NCBI RefSeq assembly: GCF_001713475.1
Contig: NZ_CP016499.1
Span: forward strand, 1,178,001-1,242,000
Direction of reading: 5' to 3'
From: Agrobacterium sp. RAC06
Lineage (GTDB): Bacteria; Pseudomonadota; Alphaproteobacteria; Rhizobiales; Rhizobiaceae
DNA: 64,000 bases
Positions 36,830 through 47,723 of the stretch are shown here, piece after piece (position 1 is the first letter of the stretch; the number at the start of each line of letters is the position of its first letter). Under the pieces are notes generated by a model. It did no database searches and was not told the DNA's origin. It worked only from the letters and a program-made list of their open reading frames with translations. Made by a program: the position numbers and the translations under genes.

Positions 36830-38514
36830 TGAGCAGCCTCACTGACACCGTCGACATCAGGGGCCGCGTGCTCGTTTCAGGCTCGGCCGAGGGCGAGGTC
36901 TTGTTTACCGATACGGCGCTCAGCTTCTGGGGCGGTGCCGATGCCGTTACCGGCGAGATCATCGACCGGCATCACCCGTTGAGCGGCGAGCGACTGACGG
37001 GCCGCGTACTCGCCCTGCCCACCAGCCGCGGCTCCTGCACCGGCAGCGGCGTCATCCTCGAACTGATCCTCAATGGAAAAGGTCCAGCCGCGATCGTGCT
37101 TGAGCATCCCGAGGCGATCATCACACTCGGCGTCATCGTCGCCGAGGAGGTTTTCGGGCGGTCGATCCCGGTGATCGCTATCGGGAAAGAGGCGTTTGCA
37201 GGGCTGCGGACCGCGAAACGCATCCGAATCAGCGATGCGATCGCCGAGATCGGTTCAGACATCGCGCTAACGGATCAGGACCAGGCCATTCTCACGGGCG
37301 AGCGGGGCGAAGCGGCTGCTGTTGCCATGCGCATGGTGCTCAGGATGGCGGCGCTCGAAGGCGCAAAGGAGCTTATCGACATCACCCGCGCCCATATCGA
37401 CGGCTGCATCTATACCGGTCCTGGAGGCCTCGCCTTTGCCGAGAAACTGCGCGATCTCGGCGGTCGCGTCGTGGTCCCGACGACGCTGAATGCGATTTCG
37501 GTCGATCACCGCCGCTGGCAGGCGCAGGGTGTTTCTGAGGATCTAGGGCGTCCGGCGTCCGCAGTGGCCGACGCCTATGTTGCGATGGGAGCTGAGCCGA
37601 CCTTCACCTGCGCGCCCTACCTGCTCGACGACCGACCCGCGCACGACGAGCAGATCGTCTGGGCGGAATCGAATGCCGTCGTCTATGCCAACAGCGTGCT
37701 TGGCGCCCGGACGATGAAATATCCTGATTATCTCGACATCGCGATTGCGCTGACGGGACGGGCCCCCAAAGCGGGCTGTCATCTGCCGGAGGAGCGCGCG
37801 CCGCAGATGAAGGTCACCGTGCCGCCGCTAGAGGGCGTGGATGACAGCATCTGGCCACTGCTCGGCTATCTGATCGGGACAATCTCGCCCGATGCGATTC
37901 CGCTGATCGAGGAAGTGTCCGCGCACAGTCCTGACACGGATGCCCTGAAGGCCTTCGGGGCAGCGTTTGCCACCACCTCGGCAGCACCGATGTTTCATGT
38001 CGCTGACGTCACGCCGGAGGCACTCGACCCCAAGGCATTTGCAACGCTCGACCTGCCGACCATCTCACTCACCCATCAGGACCTGCTGCGGGCCTGGCGC
38101 GAGCTAAACGGCGCGGATGCAGGTCCAGTGCAATTGGTCTCGCTCGGCAATCCGCATTTCTCAGCCACCGAGCTTGCCGCCCTAGCAGCGCTCTGTCGGA
38201 ATAAGACACGCCATCCGCAAGTGCCGCTCGTCGTCACCTGCGGGCGCGCCGAAATGGCCAAGGCGGAAGCCTCGGGCGATGTGGCTCTGCTCACGGCGTT
38301 CGGCGTCACGCTCGTCAACGACACCTGCTGGTGCATGGTGACCGAGCCGATCATTCCCGTCGATGCGACGGTGATCATGACGAATTCCGGCAAATATGCC
38401 CATTACGGCCCGGGCCTCACGGGGCGGACCATGCGCTTCGGCAGTCTGGCCGCCTGTGTGGAAGCTGCGGTCACGGGCAAGGATCGCGGCGATCTGCCCG
38501 CTTGGCTCGGCTAG
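36826..38514 (+). CDS. Aconitase X, single chain (swivel plus catalytic domains)
   Basis: A 562-residue member of the aconitase superfamily. The N-terminal 140 residues are the swivel (DUF126) domain, with PTSRGSCTGSGV containing the Ser loop, and the rest is the AcnX catalytic (DUF521) domain. Candidate metal ligands are cysteines in TFTCAPYLL and NDTCWCMVTEP. In Agrobacterium and others, characterised AcnX proteins dehydrate cis-3-hydroxy-L-proline, and their genes sit in hydroxyproline clusters; here the neighbours are DUF2891, Rsm22 and rnd, so the substrate is uncertain. The start is the first ATG of ATGATGA, overlapping the DUF2891 stop. Confidence 0.88.
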   Translation: MMSSLTDTVDIRGRVLVSGSAEGEVLFTDTALSFWGGADAVTGEIIDRHHPLSGERLTGRVLALPTSRGSCTGSGVILELILNGKGPAAIVLEHPEAIITLGVIVAEEVFGRSIPVIAIGKEAFAGLRTAKRIRISDAIAEIGSDIALTDQDQAILTGERGEAAAVAMRMVLRMAALEGAKELIDITRAHIDGCIYTGPGGLAFAEKLRDLGGRVVVPTTLNAISVDHRRWQAQGVSEDLGRPASAVADAYVAMGAEPTFTCAPYLLDDRPAHDEQIVWAESNAVVYANSVLGARTMKYPDYLDIAIALTGRAPKAGCHLPEERAPQMKVTVPPLEGVDDSIWPLLGYLIGTISPDAIPLIEEVSAHSPDTDALKAFGAAFATTSAAPMFHVADVTPEALDPKAFATLDLPTISLTHQDLLRAWRELNGADAGPVQLVSLGNPHFSATELAALAALCRNKTRHPQVPLVVTCGRAEMAKAEASGDVALLTAFGVTLVNDTCWCMVTEPIIPVDATVIMTNSGKYAHYGPGLTGRTMRFGSLAACVEAAVTGKDRGDLPAWLG

Positions 38515-38622
38515 CCTGTGGGTAACGGGTGACGTCATTGAAACTTCACCCAACGGCAATCGGTGCGACATGAAGGTTCCTTAAGGACAGCGGCGTTTCC
38601 TCCCTTGCAACTAGGTGACGCT

Positions 38623-39981
38623 ATGACCAAAGCTCTTTTGACATCTGCCGCCCTCTTCATTCTCTTTGTCTCCCAGGCCTCGGCCGAGGAGAAGGCTTTC
38701 CCGGCCAAGCTCGTCAATCACGCCATCCAGCCGGGCAACACCATCATCGGCGCTCCGGCGGATGCGCCCGCTCATCTCAAGACCTCCGGCAAGTTCTCGA
38801 CCGCGGACCGCAAGCGTGCGGACGCGCTTGGCAGCGTCCCCGGCAAGGACGGCGTACGCCTGACAGGCCTTTCGCTGCCCTTCGATGGCCAGCCGCTGCA
38901 GGGTTTCTCCGGCATCAAGGCCATGGAAGACGGCACATTCTGGAGCCTCTCCGACAACGGCTTCGGCTCGAAGAACAATTCAAGCGATGCCATGCTGATG
39001 CTGCATCATCTGACCTTCGACTGGGATGCCGGCGCGGTGAACGTCCAGAAGACGCTCTTCCTCACCGATCCCGACAAGAAAGCCCCCTTCCCGATCGTCA
39101 TGGAAGGCTCGGACAAGCGTTACCTGACAGGCGCCGATTTCGATGTCGAATCCATCCAGCCGGTCGCGGACGGTTTCTGGGTCGGCGAAGAGTTCGGCCC
39201 CTACATGCTGAAGTTTTCGACCGAAGGCGCCCTGACCGACGTCATCGCCACCAAGGCCGGCGAGATCGAGGTGAAGTCGCCCGATAATCCCACGCTCGTC
39301 GTCCCTGCCAATCCGGCGGCGAAGATGCCGGTCTTCAACCTGCGGCGCTCCGGCGGCTACGAGGGCCTCGCAATCTCCAAGGATGGCTCGAAACTTTATG
39401 CCATGCTGGAAGGGCCGCTCTACCTCGAAGACGCTTCTGTCGAAAAGGCAGATGGCCTGACGGCGCTGCGTATCATCGAACTCGACGCCGCGTCCAAGGC
39501 CTGGACGGGGAAGACCTGGCTCTATCCGCTGTCTGAAGGCGGCGAGGCGATCGGCGATTTCAACATGATCGACGAGACGACGGCGCTCGTCATCGAGCGT
39601 GACAATGGTGCGGGTGTGGCGACAAAAGCCTGCGCCGATCCCAAGGCACCGGCTGCCGACTGCTTTGCTGTCCCGGCCAAGCACAAGCGCATCTACAAGA
39701 TCGAGATGACGGAAGAAAACGCCGGCAAGGCTGTGCGCAAGATCGGTTACATCGATCTGATGAAGATCGAAGACCCCGACAACAAGAAGCGCCAGGGCGG
39801 CGGCGAAGGCTTCTACGACATGCCTTTCGTCACCATCGAGAATGTCGATGTCGTCGATCCGACCCATATCGTCGTCGGTAACGACAACAACCTGCCCTTC
39901 TCGGCCGGCCGTGCGCTCGACAAGGCCGACGACAACGAGTTCGTTCTGCTCGAAGTGGGCGAATTCCTCGCAGCAAAGTAA
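38623..39981 (+). CDS. Exported esterase-like phytase-family protein
   Basis: A 452-residue protein with a signal peptide (MTKALLTSAALFILFVSQASA, cleavage about residue 21). The body is a beta-propeller-like fold with LQGFSGIKAMEDGTFWSLSDNGFG, FWVGEEFGPYMLKF and GYEGLAISKDGSKLYAM, the conserved pieces of the 'esterase-like activity of phytase' family. It is probably periplasmic and may act on phosphate esters, but activity is unproven. Four cysteines are visible (ACADP, DCFAV among them). It is preceded by a 108-bp gap from aconitase X, so it likely has its own promoter, and ends at a bidirectional terminator. Confidence 0.85.
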   Translation: MTKALLTSAALFILFVSQASAEEKAFPAKLVNHAIQPGNTIIGAPADAPAHLKTSGKFSTADRKRADALGSVPGKDGVRLTGLSLPFDGQPLQGFSGIKAMEDGTFWSLSDNGFGSKNNSSDAMLMLHHLTFDWDAGAVNVQKTLFLTDPDKKAPFPIVMEGSDKRYLTGADFDVESIQPVADGFWVGEEFGPYMLKFSTEGALTDVIATKAGEIEVKSPDNPTLVVPANPAAKMPVFNLRRSGGYEGLAISKDGSKLYAMLEGPLYLEDASVEKADGLTALRIIELDAASKAWTGKTWLYPLSEGGEAIGDFNMIDETTALVIERDNGAGVATKACADPKAPAADCFAVPAKHKRIYKIEMTEENAGKAVRKIGYIDLMKIEDPDNKKRQGGGEGFYDMPFVTIENVDVVDPTHIVVGNDNNLPFSAGRALDKADDNEFVLLEVGEFLAAK

Positions 39982-40040
39982 GCGACCACAAGATCTCGGG
40001 CCGGGCAACGAACGTGTTCGGTCTGACGCATGAAAGAGAA

Positions 40041-40072
40041 AAGCGCAGGGGTTCAGGATCCTGCGCTTTTTT
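40041..40072. terminator. Bidirectional terminator between convergent genes
   Basis: AAGCGCAGG (40041-40049) pairs with CCTGCGCTT (about 40060-40068), followed by TTTT on the plus strand and by TTTTCTCTTTC on the minus strand. It serves the phytase-like gene and the exported-protein gene at 40097. Confidence 0.8.
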
Positions 40073-40096
40073 ATCGAATCTAGGACCGTGTGAGCG

Positions 40097-40630
40097 TCAG
40101 GTCGGCTTGGCGCAGGCCGCCTCGATCGGTCCTATGGATTCTGCCACCCCGGTCAGCGGATAGGCAAAGGTCTTCTCGCCTATGGTGAACTTCAGTTCTG
40201 TTCCCTGCTTCAGCATCCGGGCAATGGCGGCATCGAAGGCTGGGCGCGCTTCGAGGAATGTCAGCTCCATCTCTTCCAGAAACTGGATCTCTGCATCGAC
40301 GACCAATTGATCGGCGAGAGGCGGCGCGGTCACCGTCAGCTTTACCGTGCCGCTCTTCGGTTCGAAATCCGGATCCAGCGAGAGCGTCATGATAAAATCA
40401 CGTGCTGGCAGTTCACAGCAGAAGCTCACCGGCACATCATCGGTCTGTGGCATGCCGTAGAGGAGCACGGCGCCACCCTCTTGCGCCTCCCCCATCCATA
40501 TACGCGCCTCTTCGGCGTTCACGTGAGGCACAAGGAAGATCAACGGCGAGGTGGCCACCGCCAAGGCCAGCATCGTTTTGCGGATCGCTGCAGGAAGCGG
40601 TCCTTGCTTGGGATTGCTGCTGACCGCCAT
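40097..40630 (-). CDS. Exported protein of unknown function, 177 residues
   Basis: Starts at the ATG ending at 40630 (MAVSSNPKQGPLPAAIRKTM) with GGAGAGGG upstream. A hydrophobic segment (LALAVATSPLIFLVPHVNA, about residues 21-39) looks like a signal peptide with a long polar n-region. The mature part has a CC pair (SFCCELPARDF) and a C-terminal Cys (AACAKP), which could form disulphides in the periplasm. I do not recognise a family. It is convergent with the phytase-like gene and followed on the opposite side by ppx on the same strand. Confidence 0.7.
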   Translation of the reverse strand: MAVSSNPKQGPLPAAIRKTMLALAVATSPLIFLVPHVNAEEARIWMGEAQEGGAVLLYGMPQTDDVPVSFCCELPARDFIMTLSLDPDFEPKSGTVKLTVTAPPLADQLVVDAEIQFLEEMELTFLEARPAFDAAIARMLKQGTELKFTIGEKTFAYPLTGVAESIGPIEAACAKPT

Positions 40631-40755
40631 GACACCCTCTCCAATCAAGGTTGCAAATCTTGGAGATTTGTAGCCCGTCCCTCAGACGCGAGCAATCGCC
40701 ATAGCGATCACAGCGCTCAAGCGAGAGATGGGTGGATAGGAGTGCGCTAGCGCCC

Positions 40756-42276
40756 CTATTCGAAGACGAACGCCAGCCGTTTGCCGGTCAGCTTCGACAA
40801 CTGCATCAGGCGGCCGTCCAGCCGCTCGCCGGCAAAGTCCTGGTAGGACTTCGGGACAACGAATTCGAGGTCGAGCTCCGGGCTGTCCGAACGCCGGAAG
40901 GTCAGGTTGTTGACGACGCCGGGCATCGAGGCCGAGAAGAGATAGACGACGCGCAGCATGCCGCCGACGAGCTTTGCCCTATCCAGCAGGCGTTCGGTGG
41001 CGATGGCAGCGAGCGGGCCGGTCTGGCCGTCGTCATGCAGGCCTTCGAAACGGTAGTAGTTGGTGAGCGCAATGAAGGCGCGGCCCGGATGCGTAATGCC
41101 GACGAAGGAGGAGTGGGCAATCACGTTCAGCGCCTGCAGGCCGCGATAGTCGGGATGGGCGCGCCAGCTGATATCGGCAAGCAGGCAGGCGGCCTGGCGA
41201 TAGCGGCTTTCCTCTTCCGTCTCCTGGATGTCGAAGAAGGGCATCATGCGGCCCGTCCAGTCGGCGAGCTCACGGGCATGTTCCGGTGAGCGGGCACGCA
41301 GGATGGCGAGTTCATCGGCAGCCTCGATCAACGGATCGAGCGCTTGTTCTTCATCGAGCAACAGCGAATAGAGGTAGCCCTCACGCACCCCTTGCGCCGA
41401 GAAGCAGACGCTTTTCGGCTGCATGATCTCGATCACTTCGCGCATGGCGACGGCCCCGAAGGGGATCAGATTGCGGCGGCTCTTGGAAATGGTCGACCAG
41501 GCAGGATCGCGGCTGTTGGCGCCCGAGATGATCTCCTCCAGGAAGAAGGCGATCTCGTCATAGGGCAGTTCATAGCCCTGCATCATGTGCAGCGGGTATT
41601 TGCGAATTTCCATGTGCAGCTTGGCGATGTTGCGCCAGGTGCCACCCACTGCATAAAATGTGCGCCCCTGCCCCTTCTTTAGCAGCGATACGTCACCCAT
41701 CAGTTTCTTCGCGAGCGCACGGGCCTTGGGCAGCGACCCTTCGACACTTTCCGACAGGCGCAAACCGCCGAGCGGCAGCGTGACGCCCTTGCCGAAGCTC
41801 TTGCCCTTGATGTCGATGAGTTCCAGCGATCCGCCGCCGAGGTCGCCGGCAATGCCGTCGGCATCGTGGAAGCCGCTGACGACGCCAAGGGCGGAGTATT
41901 TCGCCTCTTCCTCACCGGTCAGGACCTGAATTTCGTGACCGAGGATCTCCTCGGCTCGGGCGATGAAATCGGGACCGTTGGAGGCCTCGCGCGCTGCGGC
42001 GGTCGCCAGCACATACATGCGCGTCGCCTTCGCCTGATTGGAGAGCGCGCGGAAGCGGCGGAGCGCCACCAGCGCCCGTTCGACGCCATCCTCGTCCATC
42101 CGGCCGGTCATTGCGACGCCCTTGCCAAGGCCGCAGAGAACCTTCTCGTTGAAGAGGACCGTCGGCGCGCGGGCCAGCCCCTCATAGATCACCAGGCGGA
42201 TCGAGTTGGAGCCGATGTCGACGACGGAGACAGGGGCGATACCGGGAAGACGCCCCTGCGCTTCAGATCTTGTCAT
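40756..42276 (-). CDS. ppx: Exopolyphosphatase
   Basis: Releases phosphate from polyphosphate chains, or acts on pppGpp. The 506-residue protein has the Ppx/GppA actin-like ATPase fold: VSVVDIGSNSIRLVIYEG (phosphate 1 motif), EEAKYSALGVVSGF and IAGDLGGGSLELIDI (phosphate 2). The C-terminal HD-like region includes ACLLADISWRAHPDYRGL. It is 12 bp downstream of ppk on the same strand, so synthesis and breakdown of polyphosphate are in one unit. Confidence 0.95.
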   Translation of the reverse strand: MTRSEAQGRLPGIAPVSVVDIGSNSIRLVIYEGLARAPTVLFNEKVLCGLGKGVAMTGRMDEDGVERALVALRRFRALSNQAKATRMYVLATAAAREASNGPDFIARAEEILGHEIQVLTGEEEAKYSALGVVSGFHDADGIAGDLGGGSLELIDIKGKSFGKGVTLPLGGLRLSESVEGSLPKARALAKKLMGDVSLLKKGQGRTFYAVGGTWRNIAKLHMEIRKYPLHMMQGYELPYDEIAFFLEEIISGANSRDPAWSTISKSRRNLIPFGAVAMREVIEIMQPKSVCFSAQGVREGYLYSLLLDEEQALDPLIEAADELAILRARSPEHARELADWTGRMMPFFDIQETEEESRYRQAACLLADISWRAHPDYRGLQALNVIAHSSFVGITHPGRAFIALTNYYRFEGLHDDGQTGPLAAIATERLLDRAKLVGGMLRVVYLFSASMPGVVNNLTFRRSDSPELDLEFVVPKSYQDFAGERLDGRLMQLSKLTGKRLAFVFE

Positions 42277-42288
42277 GAGGTACCAGAG

Positions 42289-44481
42289 TTATCGTTTCCT
42301 GCCGGATATCAGACCGGCGATCAGTTTCGGTGCGCTTGATTTCAATGCTTCTCCGCGACCCGAAAGGCTCGGATTGGTCATGAAATAGTGCTGGGCGTTG
42401 AAAGGTTCCTCACCCTGTCGCACCTCGATGCGGCGTGACGTACCGTCGGCCAATATCTCGTAGCTCTGCTGGTTGTCAATCAGGTTGCCCAGCATGATCT
42501 GGGACAGGACCTGCTCATGCACAGTGGGGTTAATGAGCGGCACCAGCGTCTCGACACGGCGGTCGAGATTGCGCGGCATCATGTCGGCGGAACCGATATA
42601 GACCAGCGCCTTTTCCGACGGGAGACGATGACCGTTGCCGAAGCAAAAGATGCGGCTGTGCTCGAGGAAGCGGCCCACGATCGACTTGACCCGGATGTTG
42701 TCGGAGAGACCCGGCACGCGCGGCCGCAGGCAGCAGATGCCACGGATAACCAGATCGATCTCGACCCCTGCCCCGCTTGCCGCATAAAGCGCGTCGATGA
42801 TCTCGGGGTCGACGAGCGAGTTCATCTTCATCCAGATCTGGGCCGGACGACCGGCCTTTGCGTGCGCGATCTCCTCGTGGATGTGCTTGAGGATGCGTGG
42901 ACGCAACGTATAGGGCGAGACGGCCAGCTTCATGCTCTCTTCCGGTTCGCCGTAGCCGGTGATGAAGTTGAAGACATTCGCCATGTCATGGGCGATCTTC
43001 GGATTGCAGGTGAAGAAGGAGAGGTCCGTATAGATCTTCGCCGTCACCGGGTGATAGTTGCCCGTGCCCAGATGGCAGTATGTCCGGAGCTTGCCGTCTT
43101 CGCGACGCACGACCATGGACATCTTGGCGTGGGTCTTGAGTTCGATGAAACCGAAGACGACCTGCACCCCGGCGCGTTCGAGGTCGCGGGCCCAGCGGAT
43201 ATTGGCTTCCTCGTCAAAGCGCGCCTTGAGCTCGACGAGCGCCGTCACCGACTTGCCCGCGTCAGCGGCATCGATCAGGGCGCGCACGATCGGGCTGTCG
43301 TTCGAGGTGCGGTAGAGCGTCTGCTTGATTGCGAGAACATCGGGGTCGCGCGCGGCCTGCAGCAGGAATTGCACGACGACATCGAAGCTCTCATAGGGAT
43401 GATGGACGATCATGTCCTTCTCTCGGATCGCGGCCAGGCAGTCGCCGGCATGTTCGCGGACCCGCTCGGGGAAACGGGCGTTGTACTGCTCGAAACGCAG
43501 GTCGTCGCGCGGAGCCTTGGTGATTTCCGAGATCGTATTGAGCGCGAGCAGGCCGGGGAGAACGGCGACGCGATTGTCGGCAACACCGAGTTCGTGAACG
43601 ACGAACTGGCGCAGGGCCACCGGCATCTCCGAGTCGACCTCGATGCGGATCACGGAGCCGCGGCGGCGGCGCTTGAGCGCCGTCTCGAAGAAGCGGACGA
43701 GATCCTCCGCCTCTTCCTCAACCTCGATATCGCTGTCGCGGATAATGCGGAAGGTGCCGAAACCCTTGACCTCATAACCCGGGTAAAGCCGGTTGATGAA
43801 CAGCCCGACCATGTCCTCGAGCGTGATGTAGCGGATCGTCACGCCCTCGTCCGGCAGACGGATGAAGCGGTCGAGCGTCGGCGGCAGACGCAGCAATGCC
43901 GTCATAGGCTCGCCGGTGCGGCTCGAGCAGAGCTGCAGGCCCATGGAGAAACCGAGATTGGGAATGAAAGGGAACGGATGCGCCGGATCGATCGAGAGGG
44001 GCGTCAAAACCGGGAAAATCGCTTCTTCGAAAGTCGTTTCAAGCCAGGTCCGGTCAGCCTCGGATAGCGCCGCCGGCCGGACAATCAGGATCTCCTCCTG
44101 AGCAAGATACTGCTGCAGTACGGCAAGCGAGGCTTGCTGCTCCATCTGCAGATTATCGATTTCCTTGAGGATGTCGTCGAGCTGCTCGGCCGGCGTCTTT
44201 CCATCGGGACTCTTGACGACGATGCCCTGCCGCACCTGCCCTTCGAGACCGGCGACGCGGACCATGAAGAACTCGTCGAGGTTCGCTGCAGAGATCGACA
44301 GGAAGCGAATACGTTCCAGCAGTGGATGGGCGGTGTTGAGGGTTTCCTCGAGGACACGCCGGTTGAACTGCAGCCAGGAGAATTCGCGATTTATGAAGCG
44401 TAGCGGGCTGGACAGCAGGTCCTCGGCCGGCGCCACCTCCAGACCGGTTTCGCCATCTGTGCCGTGTACTGCGCTGTCCAT
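42289..44481 (-). CDS. ppk1: Polyphosphate kinase 1
   Basis: Makes polyphosphate from ATP. The 730-residue protein has the N-terminal helical domain ([22 protein letters not shown]), head domain and two phospholipase-D-like catalytic domains, with the active His in [16 protein letters not shown] and a second in [13 protein letters not shown]. Length is normal for PPK1. Start at the ATG ending at 44481. It is preceded by hdaA (61-bp gap) and followed by ppx (12 bp). Confidence 0.97.
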   Translation of the reverse strand: MDSAVHGTDGETGLEVAPAEDLLSSPLRFINREFSWLQFNRRVLEETLNTAHPLLERIRFLSISAANLDEFFMVRVAGLEGQVRQGIVVKSPDGKTPAEQLDDILKEIDNLQMEQQASLAVLQQYLAQEEILIVRPAALSEADRTWLETTFEEAIFPVLTPLSIDPAHPFPFIPNLGFSMGLQLCSSRTGEPMTALLRLPPTLDRFIRLPDEGVTIRYITLEDMVGLFINRLYPGYEVKGFGTFRIIRDSDIEVEEEAEDLVRFFETALKRRRRGSVIRIEVDSEMPVALRQFVVHELGVADNRVAVLPGLLALNTISEITKAPRDDLRFEQYNARFPERVREHAGDCLAAIREKDMIVHHPYESFDVVVQFLLQAARDPDVLAIKQTLYRTSNDSPIVRALIDAADAGKSVTALVELKARFDEEANIRWARDLERAGVQVVFGFIELKTHAKMSMVVRREDGKLRTYCHLGTGNYHPVTAKIYTDLSFFTCNPKIAHDMANVFNFITGYGEPEESMKLAVSPYTLRPRILKHIHEEIAHAKAGRPAQIWMKMNSLVDPEIIDALYAASGAGVEIDLVIRGICCLRPRVPGLSDNIRVKSIVGRFLEHSRIFCFGNGHRLPSEKALVYIGSADMMPRNLDRRVETLVPLINPTVHEQVLSQIMLGNLIDNQQSYEILADGTSRRIEVRQGEEPFNAQHYFMTNPSLSGRGEALKSSAPKLIAGLISGRKR

Positions 44482-44542
44482 GATTCGCCCCTTGGTTATC
44501 GTTGGTGCCGATTATAACAATTTAACGACAGATCTGTGACGA

Positions 44543-45256
44543 CTACTCCTGGGCGTCTGCCGCCTCCAGCGTTTCCAGAACCTCCGCAGCCAGGCTGCGG
44601 CTGATCTTGGCCCGGCGCGCCAGCGCCAGCTTGTCCATGCGATCGACAACAACCTGAGCGGCCAAGAAGGAACGCTCCATACGGCTGACGATATAACCGA
44701 CGATCTTGTCATCGATGTAAAGCTGGCGGTCGGCGAACAGCTTGGTGATCAGCTGGCCGAGCAGGTCTTCATCCGGCGCTCCGATTTCCACGACCGTGGC
44801 CGCCTTCAGGCGCGAATTCAGATCCGGGAGCGCGACGTTCCAGGACGGGGGAAAGCTGCGCGAGGTGATCAGCAGCGTCGTACCATGCTGACGCACGGCA
44901 TTGATGACATGGAAGAGCTCGACCTCGTCGAAGCCGGCGCGGTCGGCATCCTCGAAGAGCACCGGACCTGCGGCTGCCACCTGCGACGCGCCCTGCCCGG
45001 CTTGCAGCACGATATCCGTCGCGCCGCTGGTGTCGCGAAAAATCTGGGCGAGGTGAGATTTTCCCGAGCCTTCCGGCCCGGTCAGGATCACCACCGGCGA
45101 CGGCCAGTTCGGCCAGGCATCGACGATCGACACGGCAGCGGCCATACGTTCGGAAACGAGCAGGTCGTCACGACCGGTCGCCGAGCCATGCTCGAAGGCG
45201 AGCGGCAATTGTTCGGCGGCTCCACGCTTTTCGGGAGCCATCTTGGCGTCAGTCAT
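44543..45256 (-). CDS. hdaA: DnaA-inactivating protein HdaA
   Basis: AAA+ protein that, with the DNA polymerase clamp, stimulates ATP hydrolysis by DnaA to prevent re-initiation. The 237-residue protein has a clamp-binding motif at the N-terminus (QLPLAF), Walker A ILTGPEGSGKSHL, a Walker B-like VLFEDADRAG, and the sensor and lid parts homologous to DnaA (LNSRLKAATVVEI, DRMDKLALARRA). It starts directly at the end of the permease gene and precedes ppk1, the usual order in rhizobia. Confidence 0.92.
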   Translation of the reverse strand: MTDAKMAPEKRGAAEQLPLAFEHGSATGRDDLLVSERMAAAVSIVDAWPNWPSPVVILTGPEGSGKSHLAQIFRDTSGATDIVLQAGQGASQVAAAGPVLFEDADRAGFDEVELFHVINAVRQHGTTLLITSRSFPPSWNVALPDLNSRLKAATVVEIGAPDEDLLGQLITKLFADRQLYIDDKIVGYIVSRMERSFLAAQVVVDRMDKLALARRAKISRSLAAEVLETLEAADAQE

Positions 45257-46411
45257 TCATGCCTCGGGCACGTCTTTGGAGCTTGGGGATGCGATCTCGC
45301 CAACGGGCTGGGAAGGCGGCGCGATGACGACCGAGGTTCCGTAATAGAGATCGCTGTCAAGATAACGCGAGATCGCGAAACGAACAAGTACGCCGACGGC
45401 CGCGGCCGCGGGCACGGCCACCAGAACACCGACGAAGCCGAAGAGCGCACCGAAAGCAAAGAGGGCGAACATCAGCCAGACCGGGTGCAGGCCAACGCTT
45501 TTACCGACGAGCTTCGGCTGCAGAATATTGCCCTCGATGAACTGGCCGAGGAAGAAGATGCCGGCGATCACGCCGACCCAGATGAAATCCGGCCAGAACT
45601 GCACAAGTGCGACACCGAGCGACAGGAGCAGACCGACTGTCGATCCGACATAGGGGATGAAGCTGATCATGCCGGTAAAGAAGCCGATCAGGAGGCCGAA
45701 ATTCAGGCCAGCGGCCGAAAGCGCGACCGCATAGAAAATACCGAGGATCAGGCAGAGAGAACCCTGACCGCGCACGAAGCCCGCAATCGTGTTATCGAGT
45801 TCGTTGGCGAGCTGGCGCACTGTGCCGAGCTGGTGGCGCGGCACCCAGCTATCGACCTTCTCGATCATGCGGTCCCAATCGAGCAGCAGGTAAAAGGCAA
45901 CGACAGGTGTGACCACCAGCAGCGAGGCGATGTCGAGCAGCGCCTTGCCGGAATTCCAGATCTGCTCGACAAGCGTGCCGAGGAAGCCGACGCCTTCGCT
46001 CAAATAACGGGAGAAGTTCTCCCGGATCGTGCCCATCTGACCATCCACCCAATCCGGCAGCCAGGAGGCATTCGAGGTCGCAATGAAGGTCTGCAGTTGC
46101 GTGACATATGCGGGCACGCGCTGGATGAACTCATTGAGCTGGCTGGCAAGCACGGGAATGATGATCATCAGCGACATCACGAAGACGACAACGAAAGAGA
46201 CGAGAATGACCACCGTCGCCATCAGGCGGCTCAAACCGATCCGCTCCAGCCGATCGGCGACCGGATCGAGGAAATAAGCGAGCGCCATTCCGGCGATGAA
46301 GGGCAGAAGGATCGACGAGAACAACATCAGGAAGGCGACGAATATCGCAAGCGTCAGCAGCCAGAAGAAGACCTGGCGGCGGAGGCCGATTGCACTGATG
46401 TTGTGAGCCAT
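45257..46411 (-). CDS. AI-2E family transporter (PerM-like permease)
   Basis: A 384-residue membrane protein of the AI-2E/PerM family. The ATG ending at 46411 ([19 protein letters not shown]) is chosen; upstream frame to 46666 is antisense to purM's leader and not protein-like. It has about eight helices, with [23 protein letters not shown] near the N-terminus, [15 protein letters not shown] and [21 protein letters not shown] near the C-terminus, all family marks. Its stop abuts the hdaA start. It is divergent from purM with a 238-bp gap. Substrate is uncertain; family members export varied compounds. Confidence 0.9.
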   Translation of the reverse strand: MAHNISAIGLRRQVFFWLLTLAIFVAFLMLFSSILLPFIAGMALAYFLDPVADRLERIGLSRLMATVVILVSFVVVFVMSLMIIIPVLASQLNEFIQRVPAYVTQLQTFIATSNASWLPDWVDGQMGTIRENFSRYLSEGVGFLGTLVEQIWNSGKALLDIASLLVVTPVVAFYLLLDWDRMIEKVDSWVPRHQLGTVRQLANELDNTIAGFVRGQGSLCLILGIFYAVALSAAGLNFGLLIGFFTGMISFIPYVGSTVGLLLSLGVALVQFWPDFIWVGVIAGIFFLGQFIEGNILQPKLVGKSVGLHPVWLMFALFAFGALFGFVGVLVAVPAAAAVGVLVRFAISRYLDSDLYYGTSVVIAPPSQPVGEIASPSSKDVPEA

Positions 46412-46649
46412 GTGCGTCTCCGTTCGAAGTTCGAGCCCTGTGCAGGACCGCAAACCATGCTGCGGCGCCACAGTAGGAGATAGGTTACCGCAGAAGCCTT
46501 GGTCAAGAACTGCCACCCGATCGGCAGTGACAAGATGCAATCGCGGGCCAGAATGCCCGGGAAATCGTGGGCTTCTGCGGCTCGCAGCTTGCATCCAAGG
46601 GCGCTTCATGCCATGGCCAGCCGAAATTCTCGCAGGATCGGAGGCAGGC

Positions 46650-47723
46650 ATGAGCCAGGCTGGCAAGAACGGGTTGACCTATAGCGATGCGGGCGTCGAC
46701 ATCGACGCGGGCAACCTGATGGTCGAGAAGATCAAGCCGGCCGTGAAGTCGACGCGCCGTCCGGGTGCGGATGGCGAGATCGGTGGCTTCGGCGGGCTCT
46801 TCGACCTCAAGGCCGCCGGCTTCAAGGATCCGATCCTGGTTGCGGCAAACGACGGCGTCGGCACCAAGCTGAAGATCGCCATCGACGCCAATATCCACGA
46901 CACCGTCGGCATCGACCTTGTCGCCATGTGCGTCAACGATCTGGTCGTTCAGGGCGCCGAGCCGCTGCTCTTCCTCGACTATTTCGCCACCGGCAAGCTC
47001 GACCCGGACCAGGGTGCCGCGATCGTCCAGGGGATTGCTGCCGGCTGCCGCGAGGCGGGCTGCGCGCTGATCGGCGGCGAGACCGCTGAAATGCCGGGCA
47101 TGTATTCCAAGGGCGATTATGACCTCGCGGGCTTTGCCGTGGGTGCCGCCGAGCGCGGCGAATTGCTGCCATCAGGCGACATCGCCGAAGGCGATGTAAT
47201 CCTCGGGCTCTCGTCCTCGGGCGTGCATTCCAACGGCTTCTCGCTGGTGCGCAAGATCGTCGAGTTCTCGGGCCTTGCCTGGGATGCGCCGGCTCCGTTC
47301 GCTGAGGGCCAGTCGCTGGGTGCAGCGCTTCTGACCCCGACCCGCATCTATGTGAAGCCGCTCCTGAAGGCGATCAAGGAAACCAAGGCGCTCAAAGCAC
47401 TCGCCCATATCACCGGCGGCGGCTTCCCTGAGAACATTCCGCGCGTGCTGCCGAAGCACCTCGCTGCCGAGATCGATCTCTCCTCCTTCCAGGTTCCGGC
47501 CGTCTTCTCCTGGCTCGCCAAGACCGGCGGCGTTGCCCAGAGCGAAATGCTGCGGACCTTCAACTGTGGCATCGGCATGATCGTCGTCGTCTCCGCCGAC
47601 AAGGTGGACGAGGTGACGAAGGCGCTTGAGGCCGAAGGCGAAACCGTTGCCCGCCTCGGTCGCATGATCGCCCGCGAAGAAGGTGCGCATGGCGTGACCT
47701 ACAAGGGTACGCTCGCCCTATGA
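46650..47723 (+). CDS. purM: Phosphoribosylformylglycinamidine cyclo-ligase
   Basis: Fifth step of purine synthesis, forming AIR. The 357-residue protein from the ATG at 46650 ([19 protein letters not shown]) has GGAGG five bases before it. Motifs include [27 protein letters not shown] and [16 protein letters not shown]. The frame is open upstream to 46410 but without protein character. The stop overlaps the purN start by 4 bp (ATGA). Confidence 0.97.
   Translation: MSQAGKNGLTYSDAGVDIDAGNLMVEKIKPAVKSTRRPGADGEIGGFGGLFDLKAAGFKDPILVAANDGVGTKLKIAIDANIHDTVGIDLVAMCVNDLVVQGAEPLLFLDYFATGKLDPDQGAAIVQGIAAGCREAGCALIGGETAEMPGMYSKGDYDLAGFAVGAAERGELLPSGDIAEGDVILGLSSSGVHSNGFSLVRKIVEFSGLAWDAPAPFAEGQSLGAALLTPTRIYVKPLLKAIKETKALKALAHITGGGFPENIPRVLPKHLAAEIDLSSFQVPAVFSWLAKTGGVAQSEMLRTFNCGIGMIVVVSADKVDEVTKALEAEGETVARLGRMIAREEGAHGVTYKGTLAL

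Noticed and set aside
38515..38622. Possible Pho box before the phytase-like gene
   Set aside because: A GTCAT with a second weak half-site (TTCAC) was seen, but too many mismatches to the CTGTCAT repeat consensus.
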